DNA of 64,000 nt from SAR324 cluster bacterium (GTDB taxonomy: Bacteria; SAR324; NAC60-12): the NCBI GenBank assembly GCA_028281495.1, contig JANQJU010000077.1:1-64000 (forward strand), given 5' to 3'. The notes below the pieces were generated by a model that worked only from the letters and a program-made list of their open reading frames with translations, did no database searches and was not told where the DNA came from. Positions 41,946 to 51,500 of the stretch are shown here, piece after piece. Position 1 is the first letter of the stretch. Each line of letters begins with the position of its first letter. Made by a program: the position numbers and the translations under genes.

Positions 41946-43313
41946 ATGACTGCCAGTATCCGTGTTGAACACATCTCTAAGAAGTACCGTATTTTCGATT
42001 CATTTCAAAAACGAGTGTGGGAGTTTTTGAGTCCGTTTCGCAAACCCTACCACCATCCATTTTGGGCCTTGCAGGATATTTCTTTCGAGGTCCCTCAAGG
42101 CCAAACGTTCGGAATCATTGGACGGAACGGTTCTGGGAAGTCCACACTTTTGCAAATCATTGCGGGGGTGTTGCAACCCACTAGCGGTGTGGTCACTTTG
42201 GATGGAAAAGTGTCTGCGTTGTTAGAGTTGGGAGCAGGATTCAATCCTCATTTCACCGGAAGGGACAATGTATTGATCAATGGCGTGATCCAAGGACTGA
42301 ATCGAGAAGAAATGGAAGCTCGCTTGCCACAAATCATCGAATTTTCGGAATTGGGAGATTTTGTCGATCAACCGGTATGGACTTACTCTTCAGGGATGTA
42401 TGTGCGTCTCGCCTTTGCTGCTGCAATCCATGTGGATGCGGATATTCTCATCGTTGATGAAGCCTTAGCTGTGGGGGATTCCCGGTTTCAGCGAAAGTGC
42501 TACCAAAAGTTTGAGCAGTTCCGAGATGCTGGCAAGACAATCCTCTTAGTGACCCATGATGCTGGAGCCGTCGTCAGCCATTGTGATCAAGCAATTTTGC
42601 TCGATAACGGACATCTGTTGGATAAAGGAAAACCCAAAGATATTGCCAATCAATATATCGAAATTCTCAGTGGTGCTGTGCCTCACAAGCGGCTTCCTGC
42701 TCCCATTCCAGAAGTGGCCAGTTCTCCGACCGAACCTGCTGAATTTGCCCATGTGGGGGAAAAACCGATAGAAACGCCAGATGCGGCCACACCATTGCTC
42801 CATTTTCTCAATGAAGCACATACTGACGACCGTTGTGCTCAAAGGAAAACTTACAACTCTAATGAACATCGTTATGGAAACCAACAAGCAGAAATCATTG
42901 ATTACCTCATTGTCCATGATGATGATTATGATCCCGCCAGTCTTTCTACCCACGATGAAGTGGATATCTATCTCAAAGTCCTGTTTCATCAAGCAGTTCG
43001 GAAACCCATCTATGGCTTGACCATCAAGCGAGTGGATGGAGTGGAGGTTTATGGAAACAACTCCTTATACGAAGAAATCTCCGTGCAGTCCCCCGAACCC
43101 GGCACCACATTGGTTTTTAAAATTTCTGTCAAACTCAGCCTCACTCAAAATAACTACTTCATGAGTTTGGGTATAGCCAATCAAGAAGAAGATTTGGAAA
43201 TCGTTCCCCTTGATCGACGATATGACCTTGTTCATCTGCAAGTCCATCAGCGCAATCGCTGCTTTGGCATTGTGGATTTTGACGCCAATTTTCGAGAGTT
43301 TCATATTTTATAA
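41946..43313 (+). CDS. wzt: polysaccharide ABC exporter ATPase with C-terminal Wzt domain
   Basis: A 455-residue protein. The ABC domain (~1-240) has Walker A IIGRNGSGKSTLLQIIAG, signature TYSSGMYVRLAFA, Walker B ILIVDEALAVGD and the H-loop LLVTHD. Residues ~290-455 form a Wzt C-terminal beta-sandwich (AEIIDYLIVHDDDYDPASLSTHDEVDIYLKVLFHQAVRKPIYGLTIKRVDGVEVYGNNSL), which in homologues recognises the terminal modification of the O-antigen before export. The glycan is therefore probably a capped O-polysaccharide. It ends the selA-rfbD-wzm-wzt run. Confidence 0.94.
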   Translation: MTASIRVEHISKKYRIFDSFQKRVWEFLSPFRKPYHHPFWALQDISFEVPQGQTFGIIGRNGSGKSTLLQIIAGVLQPTSGVVTLDGKVSALLELGAGFNPHFTGRDNVLINGVIQGLNREEMEARLPQIIEFSELGDFVDQPVWTYSSGMYVRLAFAAAIHVDADILIVDEALAVGDSRFQRKCYQKFEQFRDAGKTILLVTHDAGAVVSHCDQAILLDNGHLLDKGKPKDIANQYIEILSGAVPHKRLPAPIPEVASSPTEPAEFAHVGEKPIETPDAATPLLHFLNEAHTDDRCAQRKTYNSNEHRYGNQQAEIIDYLIVHDDDYDPASLSTHDEVDIYLKVLFHQAVRKPIYGLTIKRVDGVEVYGNNSLYEEISVQSPEPGTTLVFKISVKLSLTQNNYFMSLGIANQEEDLEIVPLDRRYDLVHLQVHQRNRCFGIVDFDANFREFHIL

Positions 43314-43326
43314 AAATCTCTCGAAA
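43290..43326 (+). terminator. inverted repeat spanning the wzt stop
   Basis: TTTCGAGAG (43290-43298) and CTCTCGAAA (43318-43326) pair over 9 bp with the stop codon in the loop, followed by ATTTATTTTAA. A moderate terminator candidate. Confidence 0.5.
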
Positions 43327-43513
43327 CCGCATTTATTTTAACCCATATATCATTCTGATTTGACCATTAATGCGGACAGTTCAGCCTACTTCGTTATTTT
43401 TTTTTACGGTGTGGTTTTAAAATTAGTACTTTCCATCAACACTCCATAAGTTTATCATTTAGGGAATATTCAAGAACTTCTCCTTCCACTACACCTGCTG
43501 CCTGACAAGGATC

Positions 43514-44665
43514 ATGTCTCCACTCAAGTCTGATTTTTTAGTGGGTTATCGCAAGCCCATTTCAAGCTACAAGCTGAGCCGTCAAGGGATTGTATTCTTC
43601 TTACCGACGGCAATTGATCAGAAGACCCGTCTTATTTTCAAAGGGACGCATCTATATCGACAGATGGGGTTAACGGAGTTTGATTCGGAACGTCTCAATC
43701 TCAGAGTGGAACAGTGCGAAACCATTGATGAGAAGCGTTTTAAGATCACTTCCCATTTTGTAGGAGAATTGGACACCACATTTCGCAAACAGATGGAACA
43801 ATACATCGAGGAACACGGGGAAGCACCGGTAGAACAAACCCCGAACACCATAACATGCCTCATCACGTGCGATCAAAAGAAGGAATGGGGAACCTATCGC
43901 AATTATTTCAAGAACACCGAATACAAATTGGTTTTTGCAATCAATGGGATGGATGCCTTGAACAAACTCCAGGACAATTCCGTTGATATTTTACTGGTCG
44001 ACACCGACCACCTCCATAAAAATGGACTTCCTTTTATTAAATCTGTCCAACGCCTCAGTCGATATCTTCCCATTATGATTGTAACTCAGGAGCGTTCTCC
44101 CCAATTGATCGAACCGCTTTCTAACAAGGTAGACAATCTGTTGCTCAAGCCTATCAACATGCATCGGTTGCAACACCGCCTCCAATTAACTCTCCAAAGC
44201 CGCCTTCAGGCCAACAATCAGCGTAGTAAATCAACAAAAAAGCAAGGAGTTCATTTAAAGACGGATTTGCTCCTGGTGTTTCGAGATGCTGCCAATATCG
44301 AACAAGTGGTGAAAGATGGTCTCATTTTTTATAAAGGCCAGCCGATAGCGCCTTCCACTAAGATCTACTTTCGTGCTCAAGCCTTGTTTAAGAAAATGGG
44401 GCTGACCCAACGCAATGTGGCTCACTTGGAACTGAATGTGATCAGTTGCGAAGCCATCGATCCAGGAGTGGATTATTTCCAGATTCGTGCTCAATTCCAA
44501 AATGTCCCCAGCTACATCCAGGAAGCCATTGATGCTTTTGTGGACGGCAAGCCTTTGAAAAACATTTCAGAGGAAGCCGCACAGCAAGCCGAAGCATTAG
44601 GGGACGATGCCTTGGATGCTTTTTTTCTGGGAGCGAATGACGATTTTGTCCGAGAAATTCGTTAA
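43514..44665 (+). CDS. PilZ-like / receiver / PilZ-like three-domain protein
   Basis: A 383-residue cytosolic protein. The central domain (~115-235) is a normal response-regulator receiver: TCLITCDQKKEW (acidic pocket), ILLVDTDHLHKNGLP (phospho-acceptor Asp) and NLLLKPINMHRL (conserved Lys). The flanking regions (~15-105 and ~255-350) resemble each other: 'GIVFFLPTAIDQKTRLIFKGTHLYRQMGLTEFDSERLNLRVEQCETID..' against 'GLIFYKGQPIAPSTKIYFRAQALFKKMGLTQRNVAHLELNVISCEAID..'. Both end in a helix 'F..QMEQYIEEH' / 'YIQEAIDAFVDG', the layout of PilZ domains, but the c-di-GMP motif RxxxR is not obvious. It has no transcription-factor output domain. It is monocistronic, with a terminator at 44650. Confidence 0.65.
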   Translation: MSPLKSDFLVGYRKPISSYKLSRQGIVFFLPTAIDQKTRLIFKGTHLYRQMGLTEFDSERLNLRVEQCETIDEKRFKITSHFVGELDTTFRKQMEQYIEEHGEAPVEQTPNTITCLITCDQKKEWGTYRNYFKNTEYKLVFAINGMDALNKLQDNSVDILLVDTDHLHKNGLPFIKSVQRLSRYLPIMIVTQERSPQLIEPLSNKVDNLLLKPINMHRLQHRLQLTLQSRLQANNQRSKSTKKQGVHLKTDLLLVFRDAANIEQVVKDGLIFYKGQPIAPSTKIYFRAQALFKKMGLTQRNVAHLELNVISCEAIDPGVDYFQIRAQFQNVPSYIQEAIDAFVDGKPLKNISEEAAQQAEALGDDALDAFFLGANDDFVREIR

Positions 44666-44680
44666 ACTCGGTCTTTTTTT
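44650..44680 (+). terminator. intrinsic terminator after the PilZ-like/REC gene
   Basis: CCGAG (44650-44654) and CTCGG (44667-44671) are followed by TCTTTTTTT. The stem begins inside the last codons. Confidence 0.65.
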
Positions 44681-44895
44681 GAATTATTTTACCTCTCAAC
44701 CCACCTCGATTCTTTCTCATTCCTTCTCTGTTTGAGGCCTGGATTCCGGCCCCGGTTCTGTCTTGATCATCCCCTAAGGATATGATTTTCTAGCGTTTCG
44801 CTCTCCTTCATTCCATCCACAGGAAATTTGATGCGGTACGAATTATCATGTCATGATTCGGCATGGGTATCGCTCCACGTCTCACAGGAAACCAT

Positions 44896-46251
44896 ATGAA
44901 TGCACCTTTGAAAACCAACGGCTTGGTGGAACAAGCCAAAACTGCCCGCCAAGCAGCGCTCACCTTAGCCAACCTGAGCACAGAACAAAAAAATGAAGTG
45001 CTGCGTGCCATTGCGACCAACTTACGCAAAAATGCCTCCCGAATTTTGGAGGTCAATCAACAGGATCAAGAATTTGCCAAAACGTTGGTAACAGAAGGGA
45101 AACTTTCGGGTTCTGCTTACAAAAGGTTGGTACTGAATCCAGACAAAATTGAACAAATGGCATTGAATATGGAAAGCGTTGCTGACTTGCCAGACCCCGT
45201 GGGACATTGCCACATGGGAACACGGTTGGATCAAGGTTTGGATCTTTATCGAGTCTCTTGCCCGATTGGTGTGTTGTTGGTCATTTTCGAATCGCGTCCC
45301 GAAGTGGTTGTTCAAATCTCTGCATTGACGATTAAATCAGGAAATGCCGTCATCCTCAAAGGAGGCAGTGAAGCGCAACACTCCAATAAAGTCCTTAGCG
45401 AAATCGTTCGTGAGACCTTAACACAGTTCGATTTCGTGCCACCGGGGGCTGTCAATCTTCTCAATACGCGAGAAGAGGTTTCTGGCATCATGCAAATGAG
45501 CGATTGCATCGATATGATTATCCCTCGTGGCAGTGCCGACTTGGTGCGTTACATTCAGGCAAATTCACGTGTCCCGGTATTGGCGCATGCAGATGGGGTT
45601 TGCCATGTTTATCTTCATGAAGATGCCGACCCAGAGAAAAGCAAAGAAATCGTGTGGGACGCGAAGTTGCAATACCCCGCGGTTTGCAATGCAATGGAAA
45701 CATTGTTGGTGCATGAAAAAGTTTCTGATGCCTTGCTCGGTGGATTGTTGGTGCACCTCCAGGAGAAGCAGGTGGAATTGCGGGTCTGCGAAAAAACACG
45801 CCAACGGTTTATCCATCAGCCAGCTTTACAGTTGCAAGACGCGGTAAAAGAAGATTGGACAACGGAATACACCGATCTAATTTTATCAGTCCGTACGGTA
45901 TCTTCTTTGGAAGAGGCTGTGGATCATATCAACACCTTTGGATCCAAACATACCGATACGATTGTGACAGAAAATAGCACCCAGGCCGAATGGTTCATGA
46001 ATCAGGTGGATGCCGCTAGCGTGATCTGGAACGCGTCGACACGCTTTTCTGACGGCTTTCGCTATGGCTTTGGAGCAGAAGTCGGAGTCAGTACCAGCAA
46101 AACCCATGCTCGTGGGCCTGTAGGTCTCGAAGGGCTGGTGATTTACAAGTACAAATTATACGGACAAGGACAAGGGGTCGCCCGTTATGGTGGCGATGGC
46201 AAACCCTTTTTACACGAAACTATTGATGTGAATTCTTCTTCTCATTCCTAA
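44896..46251 (+). CDS. proA: gamma-glutamyl phosphate reductase
   Basis: A 451-residue ALDH-superfamily enzyme of proline synthesis, reducing gamma-glutamyl phosphate to glutamate semialdehyde. Family markers are YRVSCPIGVLLVIFESRPEVVVQISALTIKSGNAVILKGGSEA, MIIPRGSADLVRYIQANSRVPVLAHADGVCHVYLHEDAD, the catalytic-Cys region QYPAVCNAMETLLVH and NASTRFSDGFRYGFGAEVGVSTSKTHARGPVGLEGL. The start at ATG 44896 (MNAPLKTN) follows AGGAAACC. proB is not adjacent; adk follows. Confidence 0.96.
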   Translation: MNAPLKTNGLVEQAKTARQAALTLANLSTEQKNEVLRAIATNLRKNASRILEVNQQDQEFAKTLVTEGKLSGSAYKRLVLNPDKIEQMALNMESVADLPDPVGHCHMGTRLDQGLDLYRVSCPIGVLLVIFESRPEVVVQISALTIKSGNAVILKGGSEAQHSNKVLSEIVRETLTQFDFVPPGAVNLLNTREEVSGIMQMSDCIDMIIPRGSADLVRYIQANSRVPVLAHADGVCHVYLHEDADPEKSKEIVWDAKLQYPAVCNAMETLLVHEKVSDALLGGLLVHLQEKQVELRVCEKTRQRFIHQPALQLQDAVKEDWTTEYTDLILSVRTVSSLEEAVDHINTFGSKHTDTIVTENSTQAEWFMNQVDAASVIWNASTRFSDGFRYGFGAEVGVSTSKTHARGPVGLEGLVIYKYKLYGQGQGVARYGGDGKPFLHETIDVNSSSHS

Positions 46252-46287
46252 CCCCTTCACTCCATAACTTTTTTGAAAAGGACTATC

Positions 46288-46929
46288 ATGCGATTGATTT
46301 TTCTTGGCGCTCCGGGTTCTGGCAAAGGCACTCAGGCGCAAAAGCTCATCAAAGAATTAAATATTGTTCAGCTTTCTACCGGAGACATGCTGCGTGCAGC
46401 TGTGGCTGCTGGAACCGAAGTCGGTAAGGTTGCAAAGGCCGCAATGGATGCCGGACAACTCGTGGCTGACGATGTGGTCGTAGCCATCATTCGGGATCGA
46501 ATCAAAGAACCGGATTGTGCCAACGGATATTTGCTAGATGGTTTTCCCCGAACCATTGTGCAAGCAGAAAAGCTGGACGAGATGCTTCAAGAAAATGGCC
46601 AAGGGATTGATCGTGTGGTGAGTCTAGAGGTGGATGAAAGCCTGATTGTCAAACGAGTCACTGGACGCCGGATTCACCGGTCAAGCGGTCGTACCTATCA
46701 CATCGAATTCAATCCACCCAAAGTTGAAGGCAAAGATGATGTAACGGGTGAAGACCTCATCCACCGCAAAGATGATACCGAGGAAGTCATTCAACAACGT
46801 TTGACGGCTTATAATGAACAAACCGCCCCTTTGGTGGACTACTATAAAAAATCTGGTGTACTGAAAAGCGTGGATGGCGTTGGTGATATTGATGCCATTT
46901 ATCAACGCATCAAAGATGCCTTGCAATAA
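46288..46929 (+). CDS. adk: adenylate kinase
   Basis: A 213-residue kinase interconverting ATP+AMP and 2 ADP. P-loop MRLIFLGAPGSGKGTQAQKL, AMP-binding LSTGDMLRAAV and GYLLDGFPRTIVQAEKL, and a long LID (VTGRRIHRSSGRTYHIEFNPPKVEGKDDVTGEDLIHRKDD). The LID lacks the four zinc cysteines and is of the hydrogen-bonded type. Start ATG 46288 follows AAAAGGA; the frame to 46273 is an unneeded extension. Confidence 0.97.
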   Translation: MRLIFLGAPGSGKGTQAQKLIKELNIVQLSTGDMLRAAVAAGTEVGKVAKAAMDAGQLVADDVVVAIIRDRIKEPDCANGYLLDGFPRTIVQAEKLDEMLQENGQGIDRVVSLEVDESLIVKRVTGRRIHRSSGRTYHIEFNPPKVEGKDDVTGEDLIHRKDDTEEVIQQRLTAYNEQTAPLVDYYKKSGVLKSVDGVGDIDAIYQRIKDALQ

Positions 46930-47001
46930 CGTTTACGGTACACTGCAATCGTTGCAAAATTTCATGTTGGAGCTACCGAGAATTTGCCCAGGAGGATTGC
47001 T

Positions 47002-47466
47002 ATGAGAATCGATGAACACCTTTTAGATAACATGTCCAAGGACGCTCGATGCTGGTTTGCCAGAGCCATCGCTAGAATTATCAATGCCGATGAGTTTACG
47101 GATGAGGAAGAACTGCACTCCTTGAGAGAGGTCATTTCTTTCGTGAAGGATGAACAAGAAATCAACAAAATCATCCATCGGGTTAAAGAAAATGAACAAT
47201 TTCCTCTGGAAGTGCTGAAATTGGATCGAGACCAAGCGTTTGAGATTCTTTTACATCTCACGCGGTTGACAATTGTCGATGAGGTCATCACGCTTTCTGA
47301 AACGCAGATCTTGCAGGATGCTGCCGTTCATTTGGGCTTTCCTACCGATTTTTCCAAAAATTTGGTGACGGTTGCTTTGAAAGAACTGGAAACGAAGAAA
47401 ATTGTGGAACACCTCCGGGGGCAGGCCAAACGGGTCAAACCGTCTTATCCGGAGGTGGCTGCATAG
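47002..47466 (+). CDS. TerB-like helical protein
   Basis: A 154-residue all-helical cytosolic protein with a strong Shine-Dalgarno (AGGAGG, 6 nt before ATG 47002). It resembles TerB-type domains: two acidic half-repeats, ADEFTDEEELHSLREVISFV and IVDEVITLSETQILQDAAVHLGFPTDF, that in TerB bind metal. The assignment is by pattern only. It lies 72 bp after adk. No tellurite-resistance genes are near. Confidence 0.55.
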   Translation: MRIDEHLLDNMSKDARCWFARAIARIINADEFTDEEELHSLREVISFVKDEQEINKIIHRVKENEQFPLEVLKLDRDQAFEILLHLTRLTIVDEVITLSETQILQDAAVHLGFPTDFSKNLVTVALKELETKKIVEHLRGQAKRVKPSYPEVAA

Positions 47467-47495
47467 AGGCCTCGGGTTTATTCAGCACCGGCCTC
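47466..47495. terminator. hairpin between convergent TerB-like and ankyrin genes
   Basis: GAGGCC (47466-47471) pairs with GGCCTC (47490-47495) between the two convergent stop codons. Likely a bidirectional terminator, but no T-run. Confidence 0.4.
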
Positions 47496-48008
47496 TTGGA
47501 GAATTTCAATGATTTCGGTGTGACCATTTTTCTCTGCTTGTATCAGTGCGGTGTTGCCTTTCTCGTTTTCTACAAAGATGTCTGCATCGTACTGAAGCAG
47601 CAACCGCACGACATCCACTCTCCCGCGTTCTGAAGCCAGCATTAATGGCGTAGAACCTTTCTTGTTCGCCGCATCCACATCGGCCCCATTCTCTAGAAGC
47701 AACTGCACCACTTCAAATTGTCCGTATTTTGATGCCTCGGTGAGCGCACGTACTCCTTTTTGCCTCTTATCGATATTCAGTCCGGCTTCAATCCCTTCTT
47801 GGATATAGGACAAATTCCCACTACGTGCCGCTTTAATGAATTGCTTTGTGGTATAGGTAACTTCCACGACTTCTATAATTTCCACTTCTCCTTCTGTCTC
47901 TTCAGCAGCCCAAACCGGAAAGGCCAACAAACCACACAGCACAATCAAGCATCCGATTTTTCCCCATATTCTCCATGTTCGAGAGTTTTGCCTTTTTCTC
48001 ATATGCAT
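47478..48008 (-). CDS. exported ankyrin-repeat protein
   Basis: A 176-residue protein with a Sec signal (basic MHMRKRQNSRTWRIWGK, hydrophobic IGCLIVLCGLLAFPVWA), an acidic strand (EETEGEVEIIEVVEVTY) and four ankyrin repeats (KQFIKAARSGNLSYIQEGIEAGL, VRALTEASKYGQFEVVQLLLENGADVD, STPLMLASERGRVDVVRLLLQYDADI, NTALIQAEKNGHTEIIEILQEAGAE). It is a periplasmic protein-interaction module of unknown partner. An AGGAG-like site precedes the start; ATG 48002 is an alternative. Confidence 0.85.
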   Translation of the reverse strand: MHMRKRQNSRTWRIWGKIGCLIVLCGLLAFPVWAAEETEGEVEIIEVVEVTYTTKQFIKAARSGNLSYIQEGIEAGLNIDKRQKGVRALTEASKYGQFEVVQLLLENGADVDAANKKGSTPLMLASERGRVDVVRLLLQYDADIFVENEKGNTALIQAEKNGHTEIIEILQEAGAE

Positions 48009-48268
48009 GTCCTTTCTCCTGTAAATTGAGTTTTTGGTTTCATCTGGATGATTTTTTACAGTGACTTCTCATTTGTACCCTCCTCTCCTACCTTCAGCAA
48101 GGTCAAGAACAACCAACCCATGCTGCGCTATATTTGGATCATGTTAAATGCTTTGGAATTCTATCAACAGATGATAGAACCATCCCATACTGTTGTTCCT
48201 CGACCCTTGGCTGTTACGATTCCGAGGGATTGTTATTTGTGATAACCAGCTACCTATAGGAGGCCCGT

Positions 48269-48475
48269 ATGTTTGGTTTAGGAATTTGGGAATTGATGAT
48301 TGTTTTGGCAATCGTGGTTTTGCTCTTCGGAGCCAAGCGTTTGCCCATGATTGGTGAAGGTGTCGGCAAGATGTTGCAAAACTTCAAGAAAGCCACCCAT
48401 GATGAAAATGCTTCCAAGGACGAAAAAAAGGAAGATCCCAGCCTGTTGGCATCTGCGGCCAAAGAGTCCAATTGA
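48269..48475 (+). CDS. tatA: Sec-independent translocase subunit TatA
   Basis: A 68-residue protein: one short membrane helix and hinge (MFGLGIWELMIVLAIVVLLFGAKRLPMIGEGVGKMLQNFKKA), including the invariant F-G-(A/P)-x-x-L-P turn, then an amphipathic helix and charged tail. It forms the size-variable pore of the twin-arginine pathway. The Shine-Dalgarno TAGGAGG is 6 nt upstream. tatB and tatC are not adjacent. Confidence 0.96.
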   Translation: MFGLGIWELMIVLAIVVLLFGAKRLPMIGEGVGKMLQNFKKATHDENASKDEKKEDPSLLASAAKESN

Positions 48476-48494
48476 TTCCGCCCCATAGGATACC

Positions 48495-48516
48495 GTGGCG
48501 CTTTTTGGTGCGCCAC
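48495..48516. terminator. hairpin between convergent tatA and recB
   Basis: GTGGCGC (48495-48501) pairs with GCGCCAC (48510-48516) around a T-rich loop. It lies between the two convergent stop codons. Confidence 0.5.
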
Positions 48517-48521
48517 CTCCT

Positions 48522-51500
48522 TCAATAAGTTTGTTCCCGCAATTCTCGTTCATAGTGCAGCAATTCTTCCCATTGAGGCTTCTTGAAAAAAACGCCTTGA
48601 TTCCGGGAAAGCCCTCGCAAGAACACATACATAAACCCACCGAAACGTTGGTTATAATCCTGTTCATCTTGAATGCTCAACCAGCGGACGACAGCGATTG
48701 TGTAAATTTTCCACTGTAAAGCATATTTGGAGTCCACCACGGTTTCTGTAGACTCTGTTTTGTAGTTAGGTAATACATTGCTTTTCCAATCGATGAAATA
48801 CGTCACCCCTTCTTGTTCAAAAATAAAATCGATAGAACCATTGAGAAAGCCGCGGTCGATTTTCCATGTCTTAGGAGGGTCTTCCTGGGGAACAAGCTGG
48901 TGGAGTTGGGGATGATCGGTTTCTGGAATCGGGAAAAAGAACTCCATTTCTCGAACACTCCGGGAGGCCCTACAGAGCGGGGCTATATGAGGGGCGGAAT
49001 GACTCTGGATCGGAAGCGGCTTTTTGAAGGAATCCCACACGATCTGAGTGCTAGGTGTATCATAGCGATGGGGGAAGCCATATTTGTCCAACAGATTTTC
49101 AACCCATTGTTGAGTGGGTGGTAAGGCACTCCATCTTGCCCAATCGGTTTGGGATTGCAGGACCTTTGTTTCAGCAGTTTCTAGCAATTCATGTAAGAAC
49201 GTTCCGGTAGTAGCACCACCGGGGAGTTCTACGTCCCGTGCAAGTGAATCAAGACTCATGTCTTCTTCTGCCGCTGCTTTTTCAGGTTGAGAGGTATCTT
49301 GCAATCGTACCTCAGTTTCAGCAGATTGTTGCCGCGTGAGACGCGTGTAAGAACTGACAGTGAAAGCTTTGCAACGCTGCTTCAGATCATCGACCAGTAA
49401 CTGGTTTGGCGATTCTATAGGCAGGGTGGGTTCCCATTGAGAAAGAAGTTGAGACCACTGAGTAGAAGAAGGTTCGGGTTCAGAGAGAGATTCCAAACGA
49501 GGAACCACTTCCGATAAGCTGAAGGAGATATGCTGGGGCAAATGCGCCACGATGTCATCCAAGCTCGATAGGGTTTCACCATAGCTACCATTCACCGAGT
49601 AGATACGTTTTGCGTTGGATGACATATCGAACCTCGGCACATACGGCAAATACAGGCGGGCCTTGGCACGAGTGAATGCAACATACAGCAAGCGTTGATC
49701 TTCTTGGGCTTGTTCGGCGAGATAGGCATTTTTATTTTCTTTGCCCAAATCAATGATCCGTTCATCGGTTTGGTGGTAAGTATAAAATTTGGTCAATGCT
49801 TCCGTTCGCGTGAATCCTCCGAAAATAAAAACCACAGGAAACTCCAGGCCTTTGGAAGCGTGCATCGTCATCAGTTGTACTGCCTGTTGTTCTCCTTCCA
49901 AACGCAGCAGATTCTCAGACTCTCCGGGGTGAGCACTGCCTTCGATCAACGATTTCAAAACATAAAGCAGTTCTTGCAAATCCAGATGTCGGTCTGAAAC
50001 ATAGCGTGCCAAAACCTCTAGGATATGGTCGTAGTTAGTGATTTCTCGCTCTCCTCCGTTGAGAAACAGTTCTCGTGGAAACACTTCGCTTTCTTGTAGG
50101 ATACTTTCAAACAGCTGTGAGAACTTCCCTTGTTGTGCCAGATAGTGCCACCTACTCAATTGCTGCATATACAGATGATCCGATTGGACTTCCGTGTAAT
50201 GTTCCAACTCTTCCAACGGGATGTTGAAGAAGCGTGTCAACCAAGCTTTGGAACAATTGGATCGACTCGGTTCATGAATGGCGACTAAAAGGTGGTAAAT
50301 CTCTTGTGCTTCTTTCGTTTGGAACAAACCACTCTGTTTATAAAAGGCATAAGGCACTCCACGAAGCCGGAGTGCTTGCGCGAGCAGGTTTCCTTCATTT
50401 TTCGAACGAAACAACACACAAATGTCACGACTTTGGATTTGAGTTGGGATACCTGTCTCATCCAATAATGCAAATTCTGAGAGGCTTGCCATGAGCAATC
50501 GATGGATTTCTTCAGCGATTTGTATGGCAAAGGTTTCTTTAACCATTTGGGCATTGAGTCCGTGGGCACGTTCGGTGAGCAGTGTATAAGTTTCTGCCGG
50601 TGGTTCTGGAAGGATTTGTTCGACTGCTTGAATCAGAGATGCTTCTCCAATAAAGGTTTGGTCTTTCAACTCTTGTAAGGCATGGAGGAGGTTGTCAGGG
50701 AGGCGTTTTGCTTTCCGGCCGATTTCCTTGGTGAGAAAGGCCGAGGTGATGAAAAAAGCAGGTTGGATTTGAAACAGATGAATTGCCTGAGTGCCTGAGC
50801 TATCGAGGCATTGCTTGTATTCTTTTCCACATTCAACAGGCTGGAAGTTGATTTCTCCCTTAAACAAAGTGCTGTGTGCAAAAATCTGATTGAGTCCCGC
50901 GATGATGTCAGGAGAAGATCGGAAATTTTTAGAAAGGGTCATCACCGCTTGCCCCGACTTTTCAGTGATGGTCCGTTTGGCTTGCAGGTAGGCCCAAACG
51001 TCACCACCCCGGAAACTATAGATGGCTTGTTTGGGATCCCCAATCACCATGAGTTTGTGATGAGGGCTATCCAGAAATAACTTCCGAAAAATATTCCATT
51101 GGATGGGGTCCGTATCTTGGAATTCATCGATGAGCGCATATTTGTATTTTTGACGGATCGCTTTGGTGAATTGTTCGGACTCCTTCACACTCTCCTCCAC
51201 CCGTAAAAGCATATCGTCAAAATCAAAATAACCATTCTCTTCTTTGTATTGGCTCATTTCGTTGCGTAGGGAGGGGATGATTTTTAAGAGCAACAGGATC
51301 CGAACCCATTTGTCAGCATTCATTTGCTCCTTGATGGTGGCAACTTGATCTTCCTGTGGCTCCATTTGAAGCAACTGGTCCACCACGGTTAAGGCAATGC
51401 CAAGTGGATTCGCTGCAAAAACATCCTGCAACAACCGCATCACTTTGAGAAAGGCTTGTACTGTTTGGGGAAGTTCCTCGACCGACTGATAAATTTTTCC

